A stretch of DNA of 64,000 bases, from contig OZ020493.1 in NCBI GenBank assembly GCA_963971405.1, positions 992,001 to 1,056,000 on the forward strand, given 5' to 3'. The stretch comes from Psococerastis gibbosa (taxonomy: Eukaryota; Arthropoda; Insecta; Psocodea; Psocidae). The position numbers and the translations under genes are program-made. The notes below the pieces were generated by a model that saw only the letters and a list, made by a program, of their open reading frames with translations, made no database searches and was not told where the DNA came from. Positions 1 through 11,565 of the stretch are shown in pieces (the first letter of the stretch is position 1; each line of letters begins with the position of its first letter).

Positions 1-2001
1 ATGCAATGCCGAAGTAGAAGAGAATGCGCCAACTCAACGATAACTACGCTAAATGAGAAAAAAGCTCCTTGCATTAGTCATAATATCATTTTTAAATAAT
101 TAATAAAAGTTTTATTGGCAGGAGTTGGGTTTTAAATTACGATTGCTTCAATAATAATAAGCGGATTTACTTAATGGCTCAATTTTAAAACGCGAATGTA
201 CTCCCGGTCTCAAACAAAAGGTGTCTCAGCGTTGTTTTTGATTCATAGCGTATTCTTTCAACATTAACACAATCTGATACTCAAGTTAGGGCCAACACAA
301 ATTGTCAAATGTGTCAGGAAATAAACTTATTTATGGCCTTCGGTTGCGCTATGGAAAAATGTGTCTACCTCATCGGAATAGGAAAATGCCAAAATATAAT
401 TTCGAAAATATGTCTTTTAGCTTAGCACGGCAGTATTGGTCAGCTCTTACGTTATTGCGTTCACCTAATACACAAAGTAGACTTTTTACTTGCCGTTTTA
501 GAAAGAAATAACATTGTCTTTGATTTCATTATGAGCTCATTTTGGTCCTTTCCGCCCATTCTTACAATTAACCGATTTTAATGCATAATGTATGATATTA
601 TCATGATGCCATAGCATAAATAAGCATGATCCACTGAACCATCACTGTGTAAAATTTATCAGTTTAAGACAAAAAAAAAAAAAGTTCTAAACCTTAATAA
701 TTTGACCCACTTATTAACATAGAAAAAAAAGTACCTAGCAGGAAGATAAGTGAACTGTTTTAGATGGCCCAGTGCGCTACGGATAACAGTTTGTTCAAAA
801 TAAATTAGAGTAAACAGTAACAGTAAACAGGTTACACAAAGAAATGGTGATGGCTGTATGTCCTCATTCCTCTTTAAAAAAAACTTACAAAAATATTTCA
901 GGCCAATTTGTTCAAACAATTTCTCCAGGGGGCACCATTGGGCCCTCGTGTTTGCAGTTTTACGAATCTTGAATTGTTAGAAATTAAACCTAACGTTACT
1001 GCTTCAAAATGATTAAAAATCAGGTTTAACATGTGTATTAGTTACTTATACTTGGAACCTGATTACATGGGCTATAATTTTTTTTTCGTATAAGTACCTA
1101 TTGTACTATTGACAGATCCCCAATTCAAAATTCCTGGGCAAGGCATTGAATGTCTGCTTAATTGTATTCTACGGGGTAGTGGCTAGTTTATTCTAAGCTA
1201 CTCAGAAGTCTCATACAATAATACTAAACTTGTTAAAAGTTAATACACCCTTCGGGTAATTGTTCATGGCTCAAATTTTATAGTTTCATTATATTATGCA
1301 TTCGTTTACCGCATTGGGTCATAACAATAATATTTTTTACAATTTCAGTAGTCCTATCCAATATTTTACTCAAAACTTTGGTCTTATAGTTTCTAAAATA
1401 AAATAAAAATAGCCGCAACTGAAATCTTTTGACGGTCCTATTCCACTTCGTCTCTCCACAGGTCCCATGGTGTTCCTTGCCGCCTGAAGTTCTCCATTCT
1501 CGCTCTAAAATGACAATCGAAGTATCTGAAACAAATGCAATTCCAGCATTATCAATGTCAGTATAGCCTATTCCAATGGCCGTAAGCATTATACATAATA
1601 GCAAAGTTTCAAAAAGTTCACCTTAATTGTTAGCGGCGTCATTATGATGTAGACCTATTTATAAGGTTGCAGTAAAATTAGATAAATCAAATTTCACTCC
1701 TTTTTTACACCCATAGCAAAAATACACTAGCCTAGAGAATTTCACCTTTTTCGAAGTACAGTACTGTTCGTTGTGAAAAAAAGTAAGACAGCGTCTATGG
1801 AAATGGCATACTAGCCAATACTTTTTAATGTAATGACAATAAATACAGCCTTATTGGGATAATAGGGTGAGAGTAAGAATTTTGAATGTGAATGTGTAAG
1901 ATTCTAAGCTATTATATCAATGAAAATGCTAACATCGAAAATAGAACAAAATAATGGTGTAAGCAATTTATGAAGTTATACATAATAGCCACCTTATTAA
2001 C
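1..2001. other. AT-rich stretch without a recognisable gene
   Basis: I see no coding region or repeat that I can name. The open frames here are short, lack domains and run through poly-A or poly-T tracts. The sequence is A/T rich, consistent with intergenic or intronic DNA. Confidence 0.6.
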
Positions 2002-2201
2002 NNNNNNNNNNNNNNNNNNNNNNNNNNNNNNNNNNNNNNNNNNNNNNNNNNNNNNNNNNNNNNNNNNNNNNNNNNNNNNNNNNNNNNNNNNNNNNNNNNN
2101 NNNNNNNNNNNNNNNNNNNNNNNNNNNNNNNNNNNNNNNNNNNNNNNNNNNNNNNNNNNNNNNNNNNNNNNNNNNNNNNNNNNNNNNNNNNNNNNNNNNN
2201 N
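2002..2201. other. Assembly gap (200 N)
   Basis: Exactly 200 consecutive N characters, the usual placeholder for a gap of unknown size. Reading frames that cross it on either strand are artefacts. Confidence 0.99.
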
Positions 2202-3027
2202 AACTTCAATAAGTCAATAACACCGCCCAATTGAAACGGTATTTTTTAACAGCCTATTTATTAATAAGTAGGCCTAATTATTTAAAAATGTAAGTCTCCA
2301 ATCAAGCTCGATGATGTATCGGAAATGTGCGATATACTCAATTAATGAGTTGATTAATATTCTAAGTCTCATCTTAAAAGTAGTCCATATAATAGGCTAT
2401 ATGCTATACAGTATGCATACTGTATGTATATAATATGTTGTAGACTAAATATTTCATTTCTTTTAATGAAAGTGTACTAGAAGGTTGCATGCGTTTTATA
2501 ATACTTTACGGCTCATATTGTACCCCCCCCCCCCTATTACACACTCGAATGTGGTTCTGCAATAAATTAATCTAATAATAAACACGAGTCTAAAAAACAT
2601 TGGAAAAAATTGGAAAGAAATACTGCACCATATACATTCAGATGTACATCATATGTATGCTTGTAAATGCCTCAACATAAACAGTCCTAACATGGTTCGA
2701 ATATAAATATTATAGAGTGTGTAATCAGGGCATATACAACCTTTTTATTTATCACTAAAAATTAGCTTATTACCTGCAGCAATAGGCTAAAATATGTAAT
2801 TGAAAATCCAATTATGATGATAGGCTAGTAATTTATATTAAAGAAATTTACTTCAACCTGGAACAGAACCTTTGACTCACTGGTCCATGCACATAACTCG
2901 GTTCTCTACCGATTGGACTAGGTACTGGTAAAAATTGACAGTTACAGATGACAGCATGAGAGCGTTTTGCTATGATCAAAATAGGTTCCTTTAAAGCCAG
3001 AGGAAAGTTAAAAATAATCTGAAAACA
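2202..3027. other. Non-coding stretch after the gap
   Basis: AT-rich DNA with a poly-C run near 2522-2534. No gene, RNA or transposon signature was recognised. Confidence 0.5.
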
Positions 3028-3185
3028 AGATTTAGATGCCATCGCGAGAGGAGCGAAACAAGAGCGCGCTCCGAATATGCGCCTGTAAAGCAAGGATCTC
3101 AAAAAAAGATTTTGATGACATCGTGAGAGGAGCGAAACAAGAGCGCGCTCCTAATATGCGCCTGAAAAGCGAGGTGCTCAAAACA
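3028..3185. repeat. Two tandem copies of a 79-bp unit
   Basis: The block starting at 3028 is repeated from 3107 with a handful of substitutions. Both copies share the core AGGAGCGAAACAAGAGCGCG followed by an ATATGCGCCTG stretch. The GC-rich core stands out from the AT-rich surroundings. Confidence 0.85.
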
Positions 3186-3269
3186 TGAGCGGGAGAGGCT
3201 CAAAATCGTAGCGCTCTGAAAGCTACCTTTTGCGATCGTCTCGGTGCTATACGGGAATATAGGGTTGTC

Positions 3270-3480
3270 CTGCGTAAACCTCACTAAATTGGGCCTATTT
3301 ATTCATTTTTGTTTCTCCGAGGGAGATCCCCGGGCGCCCCTTCATCCAGAGTATAACATGCGCAAAACCTCACTAATGAGGGCCTATTTATCCATTTTTT
3401 TTACCCCCCGGCCCCCCTTTCTCCAAGGTATAATATCTGTAAAACCTCACTAAATTGGGCCCATTTATCAACTTTTTTTT
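3270..3480. repeat. Three diverged tandem copies of a ~85-bp unit
   Basis: The motif AACCTCACTAAATTGGGCC followed by ATTTATC recurs three times (about 3276, 3364 and 3444), each time leading into a T-rich then C/G-rich stretch. The same sequence appears in reverse orientation near 24590-24660, so the unit is also dispersed. Confidence 0.7.
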
Positions 3481-4005
3481 CTCCGGGGGATCAAAGTCTT
3501 GGGGTCCTAAAGCCCCCCCCCCCCCCAGAAATATCGGGAATTTAAGCCAATGGTTTTTGGCTGCATAAGCCCTCAAAACTTATAAATCCTTTGAAATTTC
3601 GATAGTATTGACCATCAATATTAAGCTTTAATTACACTAACGTATAAATAAGAAAGCAAATTTGGAGAAGTGAAAAACTTTCATGCAACGTTGAATTTAA
3701 GTAAGAAGTAGCTTACATCGGTCACAACTCACATTGAACGAATTTTCGATATTATGTAATTTAGAGATAAGGGGAGCGAAAATTGAAAGCCTACACTTAG
3801 AAAAATTGTAAATCCTTCACTGGAACTACCATAAGCTGCAGTATGCAAAGGAAATCTATACAATTATAAAGCCGCATATTATGCATTGGCTTATTAATTT
3901 AATCTTCAGTTTTTCAGATATTTCTTGTGAGTGACTATTCTAGTAAAAGACATGAATTATGGTAAACAGCTAGACCTATATATTCCGAGTGCAATACCTT
4001 GGCAT

Positions 4006-4425
4006 AATACCTTATAGTATTATATGGTATACGTATATAACACTGACATTAAATTAACTTTGGTTGAAGAGGTAACCTCCTCGTTATAACCAAAATTAGA
4101 GGATATGGAAAAAACTGGGCTTGGCGGGATTCGAACCCACGATCTACGCCTAACCGGGGCGTCGTCTTAACCACTGAACCACAAGCCCCGACAAGTCAAG
4201 TAATCGCCAAATCCTCTACTTATGCTCAAATTGACATGATTCGTATTGCTGGACAGGTGGTTAAGACGACGCCCCGGTTTAGATCGTGGGTTCGAAACTT
4301 CGAATCCCGCCAAGCCCAGTTTTTTCCATATCCTCTAATTTTGGTTATAACGAGGAGGTTACATCTTCAACCAAAGTTAATTTAATGTCAGTGTTATATA
4401 TGCCATATAATACTACAAGGTATTG
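4006..4425. repeat. Palindromic MITE-like element carrying tRNA-like arms
   Basis: The outer sequence (AATACCTTATAGTATTATAT at 4006) returns in reverse complement at about 4401-4424. The arms contain a motif with TGACATTAAATTAACTTTGG, then TCCTCTAATTT, then a tRNA-like block in opposite orientations (minus 4117-4188, plus about 4253-4320, the latter rearranged). Further copies lie near 4426-4680, 21112-21530 and 27940-28407. No coding capacity; a non-autonomous foldback element is likely. Confidence 0.8.
4117..4188 (-). tRNA. tRNA-like 72-nt cloverleaf inside repeat (probably not functional)
   Basis: Read on the minus strand, a 7-bp acceptor stem (GGGCTTG with CAAGCCC) encloses Pol III A-box-like and B-box-like (GGTTCGAATCC) sequences. 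The anticodon stem is ACGCC/GGCGT with loop CCGGTTA. Position 33 is C rather than the near-universal U, which argues against a working tRNA. It is part of a mobile palindrome. Confidence 0.4.
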
Positions 4426-4680
4426 AATAAAGCATTGCCTTTATGCAATTAAGTAAGCTCACAGACCTGTCCGGTTAGATAGTTGTGTAGTTCTGCTAAC
4501 CTGTCTAGCAATACGAATCATGTCAATTTGAGCATAAGTAGAGGATTTGGCGATTACTGGGCTTGTCGGGGCTTGTGGTCCAGCGGTTAAGACGACGCCC
4601 CGGTTAGGCGTAGATCGTGGGTTCGAATCCCACCAAGCCCAGTTTTTTCCATATCCTCTAATTTCGGTTATAACCTTGAA
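4426..4680 (+). repeat. Half copy of the tRNA-like palindromic repeat
   Basis: Shares with the 27.9-28.2 kb copy the spacer around AAGTAAGCTCACAGACCTG, then the arm containing CATAAGTAGAGGATTTGG, then the tRNA-like block and the TCCTCTAATTTCGGTTATAA end. Only one arm is present. Confidence 0.75.
4569..4640 (+). tRNA. tRNA-like 72-nt cloverleaf, best preserved copy
   Basis: All stems pair: acceptor 7 bp, D stem GTC/GAC, anticodon stem ACGCC/GGCGT (7-nt loop CCGGTTA), T stem GTGGG/CCCAC with loop TTCGAAT. The total of 72 nt matches a canonical tRNA. The nominal anticodon would be GGT (Thr), but C33 replaces U33. Embedded in a repeat with at least five other copies, so a tRNA-derived transposon component is more likely than a host gene. 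Confidence 0.45.
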
Positions 4681-6186
4681 ATTTTGAAACTTGATAATTA
4701 AAGTCTTGAAATTTGTCTGAGAATAATGTACTGCTCTAGACAAGTTACTAATGGCCTATTATTAAGAATGTCTCACCAATTGGTTGTCCCAAAAGCTTTA
4801 TGTCCATTAGCTTCTGCCATGTGTTTTTGTCGACTTGCGCCGACTGCTGCAGTAGCAGCAAAAGATACTCCCATCGACATTGTTTTGCAGCCAATGGCTG
4901 CAGACTACCAAAGCATAGATAATTTTGTCGTGGGTAGATTGTATGCGACTTGATATAATCCCGGCAATTTTCAATTCTCTCGCCCCCTTTTTTGAATTTT
5001 GGGTTTCTTTTCTTGGTACCCTTGCCTTGTTTTGTTCTTCCTTTCTTCTGTCTGCCATACTGTAATAAAAAATAAACCTGTAAACCCCGATTACTTGCAA
5101 TTCGTATTTTATTCGCCTTGACTTTGTCCTATTTTTCTTTTATTTTTATGTCATAGATCACTTCCCAGACCTTAACTGCCTTATATGTTAAAACATTGTT
5201 TGACAGTAAGGACCCAGAATGAAGTAGACAAAGAAGGACTGAGGATGAATGCACTTGCGCAATCACTTCTTACAGTCTGTGTACCAGTAGGCTAACTGAG
5301 ACGGATTGGTCGGTATAGGTTGGAAGAACTTTGTCATATCATATCGTTATATTTTGCACTATTTGTTATAACTTAGCAACAATTTTGGATGGAGTGGATA
5401 TATAAAACTAAATTTAGCTTCTAACTTGTAAGCCAAAATATAATGGCTGTATCTTGCATATGCTCACTATGACTAGAGTTGTTCCTTCTAAATGTAGCCT
5501 ATCTGTTAGAATGTTAGATAGCGACAAACATACGAACTTTGAATGATTGCCTAGTCAAAACGTTCATCACGCGCGCAGCTTAAAGTCCTGAAATTGGGGG
5601 TGCTTGCTTGAGCACCGAAGCACCTATTAGCTTACAAGTCGGCGCTACCACTCACAGCAGGAGATATACCCAGTGAAATTTAATTAGCTAACTAGAATGA
5701 TGGCAGGAGTCATATTATATGAGGCACTCGTTGGCAATTAGATTAGACCAGATCTAGGCACTGTAGGGTGACCAAATTTGTGAAAAATTATTTTCGGACT
5801 ATTTTTTCATATACAGTCCCGGATCTATCGGTTTGCAGTTATGTGAATCTAAGCCGGTAAAATCTAAACTTATCTGCTATCAAAATGTGTAAAGCCCAAT
5901 TCTGTCGCTTTTATAATCACGCATATTTTCCTCAGAGGAGACCCCTGGACCCCATATTTGCATGTGGATAAGTTACTTATATTTGAACATTTGGGCGTAA
6001 TTTTGTTAAATTTCATACGATTATCACCCTCCCCCCCATTTTCGGAAATCCTTGGTGACCTTGGTAGCCTACGTGTGTTCCGGCAGCAACTACAAGTACT
6101 AATCTTCTTCTATCTTTATAGAAATGAAAAACGTAAACATGTGAGTAGGCCTATGTATGTATGTAGTATGTAGCCTATGTGGACAC
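4681..6186. other. Non-coding stretch
   Basis: No domain-bearing reading frame. It contains short GCCTA/TAGGC-rich patches but nothing I can assign. Confidence 0.5.
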
Positions 6187-6600
6187 TTTTTGCTTTCCAA
6201 TTTAAACGTATAGTGTAAGGAAAGCTTTGCGACCATCAAAATGTTCGATTTCTTTTAAATTCACATATTATATTGTAGTAGTTATTGGATCGCATGCCCC
6301 TTGATAGTTTGCTTCTGGGGGTAAAAAAAAATAAAAATATCGTAACTCAATTTTCATGAAAAATGATTAAAAAATAATTTTTCTGTGGAACCTTTCTATC
6401 GATGATTTCTACCTTCAGGTATGTTTTAGATGTTTGAGGTGTTCAATGGAGTAACAAAACCAAATAGGTTGATTTCCTAAATAAAAATATTTGGTTCTGT
6501 GCAAAAAATTATCGTTTGAAGAAATTATGGAAATTTCACGCTCCAATACATTGCATGCCCTGTCATTGTTGAGTTGTTGAGCAACGATGCTAGGGTAGGT
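6187..6600 (+). repeat. Dispersed repeat R1, internally deleted copy
   Basis: Starts with TTTTTGCTTTCCAATTTA followed by GGAAAGCTTTG, then jumps to the block with GCCCCTTGATAGTTTGC and TTCTGGGGGTAAAA. The same blocks appear near 12540, 25380 (inverted), 27600 and 39780 (inverted, partial). Non-coding. Confidence 0.75.
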
Positions 6601-6952
6601 TTCTGTAATATTCTAAGTATATGTAGATGTTAAACAAGGTAGATATCTTTATTATGATCATAGCCTACCAAGTCAGATAGATTATAACACTGTTATTTTC
6701 TTTCTACAAACCAAGTTCAATAACTGCGGACGATCGGTGTTAGTGACGGCCACGAAATGCACATCAAAGCGTAGATTTTTTGCAATTTCATGACACCTCA
6801 TTTATGGCGCTACGATCGATATTTCATGAGAAATTAGACTTTGCCCGCAAATGGAAAGTGGGGGCTCCAGTTGCCCTTAATATACTATAATACTGTTTAT
6901 TGCGTCTTCAAGATTTTTCAGGTTACGTTGTATAACGCGCAAAATAATCAGG

Positions 6953-7135
6953 TCCTGTAGAGCAGTTGCACAGATTCCAACTTTCACCCGAAAGGTTGTT
7001 GGTTCGAGTCCCACACTGGCTAAATTTTCTTGCCATCCTTCGGAGGGCATGTAAAGCAGGTGGTCCCGGGTCATCCTAGTTGAGTGTAAGAGAGGGTTCC
7101 ACTAGGTTGGCTTAGCAATAGAACGACAAAAAGTC
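6953..7135 (+). repeat. tRNA-derived SINE copy
   Basis: Contains a tRNA-type B box in GGTTGGTTCGAGTCC context, followed by a body with GGAGGGCATGTAAAGCAGG and TAGGTTGGCTTAG, ending AGAACGAC. A second copy lies at 13304-13570. A tRNA-derived head with a fixed unrelated body in more than one place is the hallmark of a SINE. Confidence 0.7.
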
Positions 7136-7225
7136 AAGATTTATTTATTTATTGTAACTATGTATTGGTCTGTTCGTTCCAGAATAGCAATTGAGTTTAA
7201 GGGGTTTTTAGTATATTGAGGTGGA

Positions 7226-8040
7226 CCCCCCCCCCCCACCCCGAGGGATCCGAAATTTAAAAATAGGGAAATTATTTACTATGAAATTAAATTCCACATT
7301 ATGTCTATCTACTAATTATATTTATAAAATGGAAAGCAGGTTCGAGTAAACTTGGACCGGTTCTTTGACTCGCTAGCTATAACTCGGGACCCTTTTGCAC
7401 CAAAAACTTGGGGCTACACGCTCAATTTAGAGAATTATAGGCACATGGTTTTCGTGTAGGTCCGAACCTGAAAAAGTGAATCTGATCAGGTACAGGAGCG
7501 ATTATTGGTTCGAAAAATCCCATAAGAATGCATTGGTCTTCCTCAATTTAAGTTATATCAGTGTTTTTGTCCATTCTTCCTCTTTCAGACCAAGCTATAC
7601 TTGATGTGATAGGGCAAGGAGTTCGACATTGGGGGGTTGAAACGTGAGGGATGCGCCCAAATTTGCCGCTTTTCAACGAAGATAGGCCCTTTTCGGTCGC
7701 ATTTTTGGGAGTTTTAATTTTAAAAAATCATACTACTTTAGTTCTTTTCCACCTTGCTTAATCTTTCCAGACATATATTCCATTTTACTATTCGTCTCTT
7801 CGTTTGGGCTCAGGTGAGATGGTAAGTAATCCATGTATTGGCGAAAAACAGGTTGAAAGGCTACTTTTCCCATTACATATATAGACTAAAAAAAATCCGC
7901 ACCCTCCACTTTTCAACCGAAATGAATTGTAGTTGAATTTTAAAAGTAGTACAATTTTATTAAAGGACCTTTACGAGAAAGCCTAGTATAATTATTTAAT
8001 AATAAAAATACGAAATTTTCTATTATGTTGGAGATTTTGC
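7226..8040 (+). repeat. R1 3' end followed by a second repeat block (R2)
   Basis: About 7226-7365 matches the end of R1 (GGAAAGCAGGTTCGAGTAAA and GGACCGGTTCTT). It is followed by R2, with TAACTCGGGACCC, TGGTTTTCGTGTAGGTC and CAGGTACAGGAGCGATTAT. R2 recurs at about 11840-12440, where it leads directly into R1, so both may be parts of one longer element. No coding potential seen. Confidence 0.7.
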
Positions 8041-8099
8041 CATGAAATGTTGGACTATTGGTATTACTTACTTTACTTTAACCAACGGCCACCCTTGGC

Positions 8100-8335
8100 A
8101 TTGCCGCCATCTGGTGCCGCGCCTGCCAGTGAGTGATCACATATCTTTGTTAGGGCTATGAATTGATTGGCAAGCTAGAAGGTGGGCAGTCTCCATGCGT
8201 CCGCTGAGGCAGAGTGGGCACTGGTCTGATTTCTGAAGCAGTCAGACCTAGGTGAAACAGGTGACTGGTGAGCCTGCAGGAGGTAGTGGTGGCCAGTTGT
8301 GCAGCGAAAACGGGCGTCAAAAGTGGCTCTTATAT
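8100..8335 (-). pseudogene. LINE-type C-terminal zinc-motif remnant
   Basis: On the minus strand two overlapping frames give TTGHHYLL-like, then SHLFHLGLTASE, then after a one-base shift QCPLC and METAHLLAC. The pattern TGH-x-HL-x-LGL followed by C-x2-C-x-H-x-C is typical of the extreme C terminus of animal non-LTR retrotransposon polyproteins. The reverse transcriptase is not found upstream, so this is a fragment. Family assignment is by motif only. Confidence 0.55.
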
Positions 8336-8693
8336 GGTAGGTCATGTGGTAAAGGATTTTTTACCAAAGTTTCAAATGGCTGTCTGGTGTGCTGGTTGTT
8401 AGAACGTTCTTGTGTCTTTTAGTTCTTCTAGGACCATTGGTAATGGGCGACATAAACCAAATTTGCACTTAATGACATGAGACCTGAACTATGATCCTAT
8501 TTCTGTAGGAAACGAAGGCGTACCAGTGAAGCGCTCTATATTAAATCTGATACAATAATTTTTAATGTATTGTATATTATCTGCTAGGTTGATCACAATG
8601 AAGAAGTGGGACTCCAACCCATTGACTATTTACAGGGAGTCTCATCAATTTAGATTTAATTTCAGATGCCGAAAGCTCAAACAACACTGTGTC

Positions 8694-10922
8694 TTAATCG
8701 GAGAGCGTTAAAATGTCTTCTGGTCCTCCAGGGGTTTCGAAAAAACGTTTCTTATTTAAATAAATCTTGCAAATTACAAGGCACGAGCATTCCTGTTTTA
8801 TAATATTTACAATTTTTCCAACCCTGCCGTCTTTAAACATGAAGGTATCGTTAAGAGAGCTGACTGCAAAAAACATGCCAGTAAATGTCATCGCTTTAAA
8901 TTGGTTGGATTCCTGAAGTTGTTGCGTTGTTGGCCCATTGGACCATTGCAATTTTGAACTTCATGACTTTTTCTGAGCCCTCGCTGTTGCTGCAGTCTCT
9001 TCACTACTTGCTGCAGAGGTTTGTCATATTTTCTTATGTTTTTTTTAACGTTTGCAAAAAAATTTCAAAGGGAAATGCACTAACACTGTGCATACTCCCG
9101 TGAAACTTAACGTCATCAGGCAAATGGATCAATCCGTGCACGTTATGAACCACAAATTCTATTACCGTAACAACTCATTCGCAAATGGCGCGAATCTATC
9201 AGCGTCAAGAAAGAGAATACGAACAGCTACCGTTAACATGAGGAAATGTACATAGTACATTTCATTTTGTTGGACGAATATATGCATTATTACTGGACCT
9301 GTGTAGATGAGGAACTGACGAAATTCTGTGGCCTTCCACCTTGGCAGATCATCGAGGGGCCTTGGTTTCCTGGCAAACTCAGAAGGAATATGCACAGAAA
9401 AATCTTCAAGAAGTTGCGACACCATTTTCTGCATGTCACTTCTGCATGTCACTAGAAAATTGGAAAGGGTGTGCACGTCCATGCGTCCATCTACATAGCA
9501 ATTTCTTGGCAACCCCAAGGCAAACCAAGTGCACGTATTCCTTCGGGATTCCGCGAACAATGACAAAGTTTTTTACCGTAGACATAATGGGAACTCCAAC
9601 ATGATAGTCTTCATCGGTTCTTTCCACAAACTCGGATGTTGATCTAGAAGGCGCATCAATGTCCGGGAAGCATGTCCTATTATGGTAAAACTCGCAATAC
9701 ACCTTGCATTTTGTGCAGGAGCTGAACCCTGTGTGTCCCTTCACCCCAAGTAAAAATGACTTAGCCGGTGCATCAGCAATAATGGCAGAGAGTCTCACTT
9801 TATACCTTTTACCATTGAAGAAAAGTCCGTTTTCAGATAACACATTAATATCATTCACGAAATCTTCCATAAAGATATTGACATCGTCCAGTTTTCTTTG
9901 CCATAGTATATACCAATTGGAAATACTTTTCCTGCATTCAGCTTTTGGCACATACCTAAAATAGGCCAAAAGCAAGTGGTTGCACTTTTAGTTAAAGGAA
10001 TCCCATCTATTTCCACTGTTATTTCAGTAACATCACACTTGCCACGAATATCTGAAAGTATGTTTTCGAGCTCCTTCTCAATACCGAAATGGTAGTATTC
10101 ACCAGGAGGAACAGATTTGACTGCCACTGTTCTAGGGGTTTCCAGTAATATATAAAATCGTCTCCTTTGTAACTTTGAAATATTTTGAACACATTGTCAT
10201 AAGAGTTAACTTAGTAAAATATTACATGTTTCCAGTAATGTTCTGGCATCTTTAGGCAGTGATTGAAGGCATGGGAATGCCCTCTTTCCTATGGCCAAAA
10301 GCTGATTAACTACTGCATGTGTGAGGTTATTTGCCAATGCCAACTCACCCAGACTGGTTGCAAAAATATCTGGAGAATCCAAAACAGCCCTAGATGAGGC
10401 TAATGGATCATTCAGACCTCTATCTTCCACTGATAAATTGCTGTCACCGTCACTGTCACTACCTTCCTCTGACGCATCATCATCAACCTCTAAACAATCC
10501 AACGCCACTTCATCGCCTTCGTCTGTTACTTCTGACTGTATAGCTGCTGGCTCAATAATTAATCTATTATCGCTCTCATTTTCAATTTCAGCATCTGTTG
10601 AACTATTGCTGCTAATCTCCTGGAATGCAATTTTCTAACATTGAGAGTCCGTGCCTATGCCACTATTATTGTCTCCATTACTTTGGGATACATTTTCAAT
10701 TTCACCACTGTCACTGTCAGACTCATTTACTCTTGAATAATTGTCATTACCTCCTGGAATATTTCGCCTTCATGTTCAGAGTACGTGCTTGAATCACAGT
10801 TATTGTCACTATATTACCCTGCGATAAATTGTCACTTCCTCAACTATCACTATCAGATTCCTCAAGTATTCGCCGCCTAATCTGTTTGGTTTAAGCTGTA
10901 GTATTGACTTCCTCTTAGGCAT
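8694..10922 (-). pseudogene. Tnp2/DUF4218-like (EnSpm/CACTA-type) transposase, frameshifted
   Basis: Read on the minus strand from an ATG at 10922 (MPKRK start). The frame passes through Asp/Glu/Ser-rich sequence (10206-10508 is one open piece), then 9855-10127 (with IPLTKS, FWPIL, VFPIGIYYG), 9436-9975 (with DAPAKSFLLGVKGHTGFSSC, then CTKC, and EYVHLVCLGVAKKLL) and 9162-9566 (EFARKPRPLDDLPRWKATEFR). It continues past 9160 in another frame with NVHGLIHLPDDV and SAFPFE, then KYDKPLQQV, to about 8694. The DxPA/KGHxG/CxxC block and the NVHxLxHL block correspond to the transposase core and DUF4218 regions of EnSpm-type transposases. Breaks: frame changes near 9905, near 9450 (a small tandem duplication of TGCATGTCACTTC) and near 9160, plus breaks in the acidic leader. 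Non-functional as it stands. Subfamily is uncertain; KDZ-type elements are the alternative. Confidence 0.7.
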
Positions 10923-11565
10923 AGTGGTAGGCAAGGGAGGTGGACTGAATACTGGAGATTGATCTGAAAAAGAAAAAAAAGTAGAAGGTAATTTAAAAGC
11001 CTATTGTAGCCTACTGTAGAAACTTCAATCTAGTACGAAAAGGACCCAACATAGGCATGTACCACATCCAAATGCACCGTTATTGACCTAGCGGCGGATC
11101 AAGACTTAAATGGCAAAAATGTGCAGAGTTCATACATTCCTATTTTGCACAATTTTAGATCAAGGGGGGGGAGAAGCCATACCCTTTACAATACTGTTAC
11201 ATTGTGTCAATGGTAGTAAGCTTGTCTAAGCTTCTCCATATTCGCTTTTAGTCAATCATTGGAGGTTGACATCAAGCTTTGAGATTTTCGTCCGACCGAA
11301 CCGAAGCAAAAATGCATTGAAAGCAATTATAGAAATCGGTTGGGGCCTGACCGGATCGAACCGAAAAAATGGGCGGACCGGTCCCGTTCTATCCTCCGGA
11401 CTGTCAAAAAGCAATCGACGTGACAATGGCCAAAAATTCATACGTAAACAATCAAACAATGTCCGAATATTCATGGGGTCCTTGGCAGTGGGCAAGGACT
11501 TATGAATGTATCCGATTAACCTCTTCAATCTTTAACCTAATAGGTCGCAAGGTGTGTTGCACAAG
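10923..11565. other. Non-coding stretch upstream of the Tnp2-like pseudogene
   Basis: A poly-G run lies near 11165-11171. I could not find terminal inverted repeats to define the end of the transposon. No gene. Confidence 0.5.

Noticed and set aside
1970..2230. Open frames on both strands spanning positions 1970-2230
   Set aside because: They consist almost wholly of unknown residues across the 200-N gap.
4569..4640. A functional tRNA-Thr (GGT) gene
   Set aside because: C33 replaces the near-universal U33, and the sequence lies in a multicopy foldback element; kept only as tRNA-like.
4459..4743. Minus-strand frame with WWDSNPRSTPNRG-type sequence (also 27889-28149 plus)
   Set aside because: It is the translation of the tRNA-like repeat and recurs at each copy; not a protein gene.
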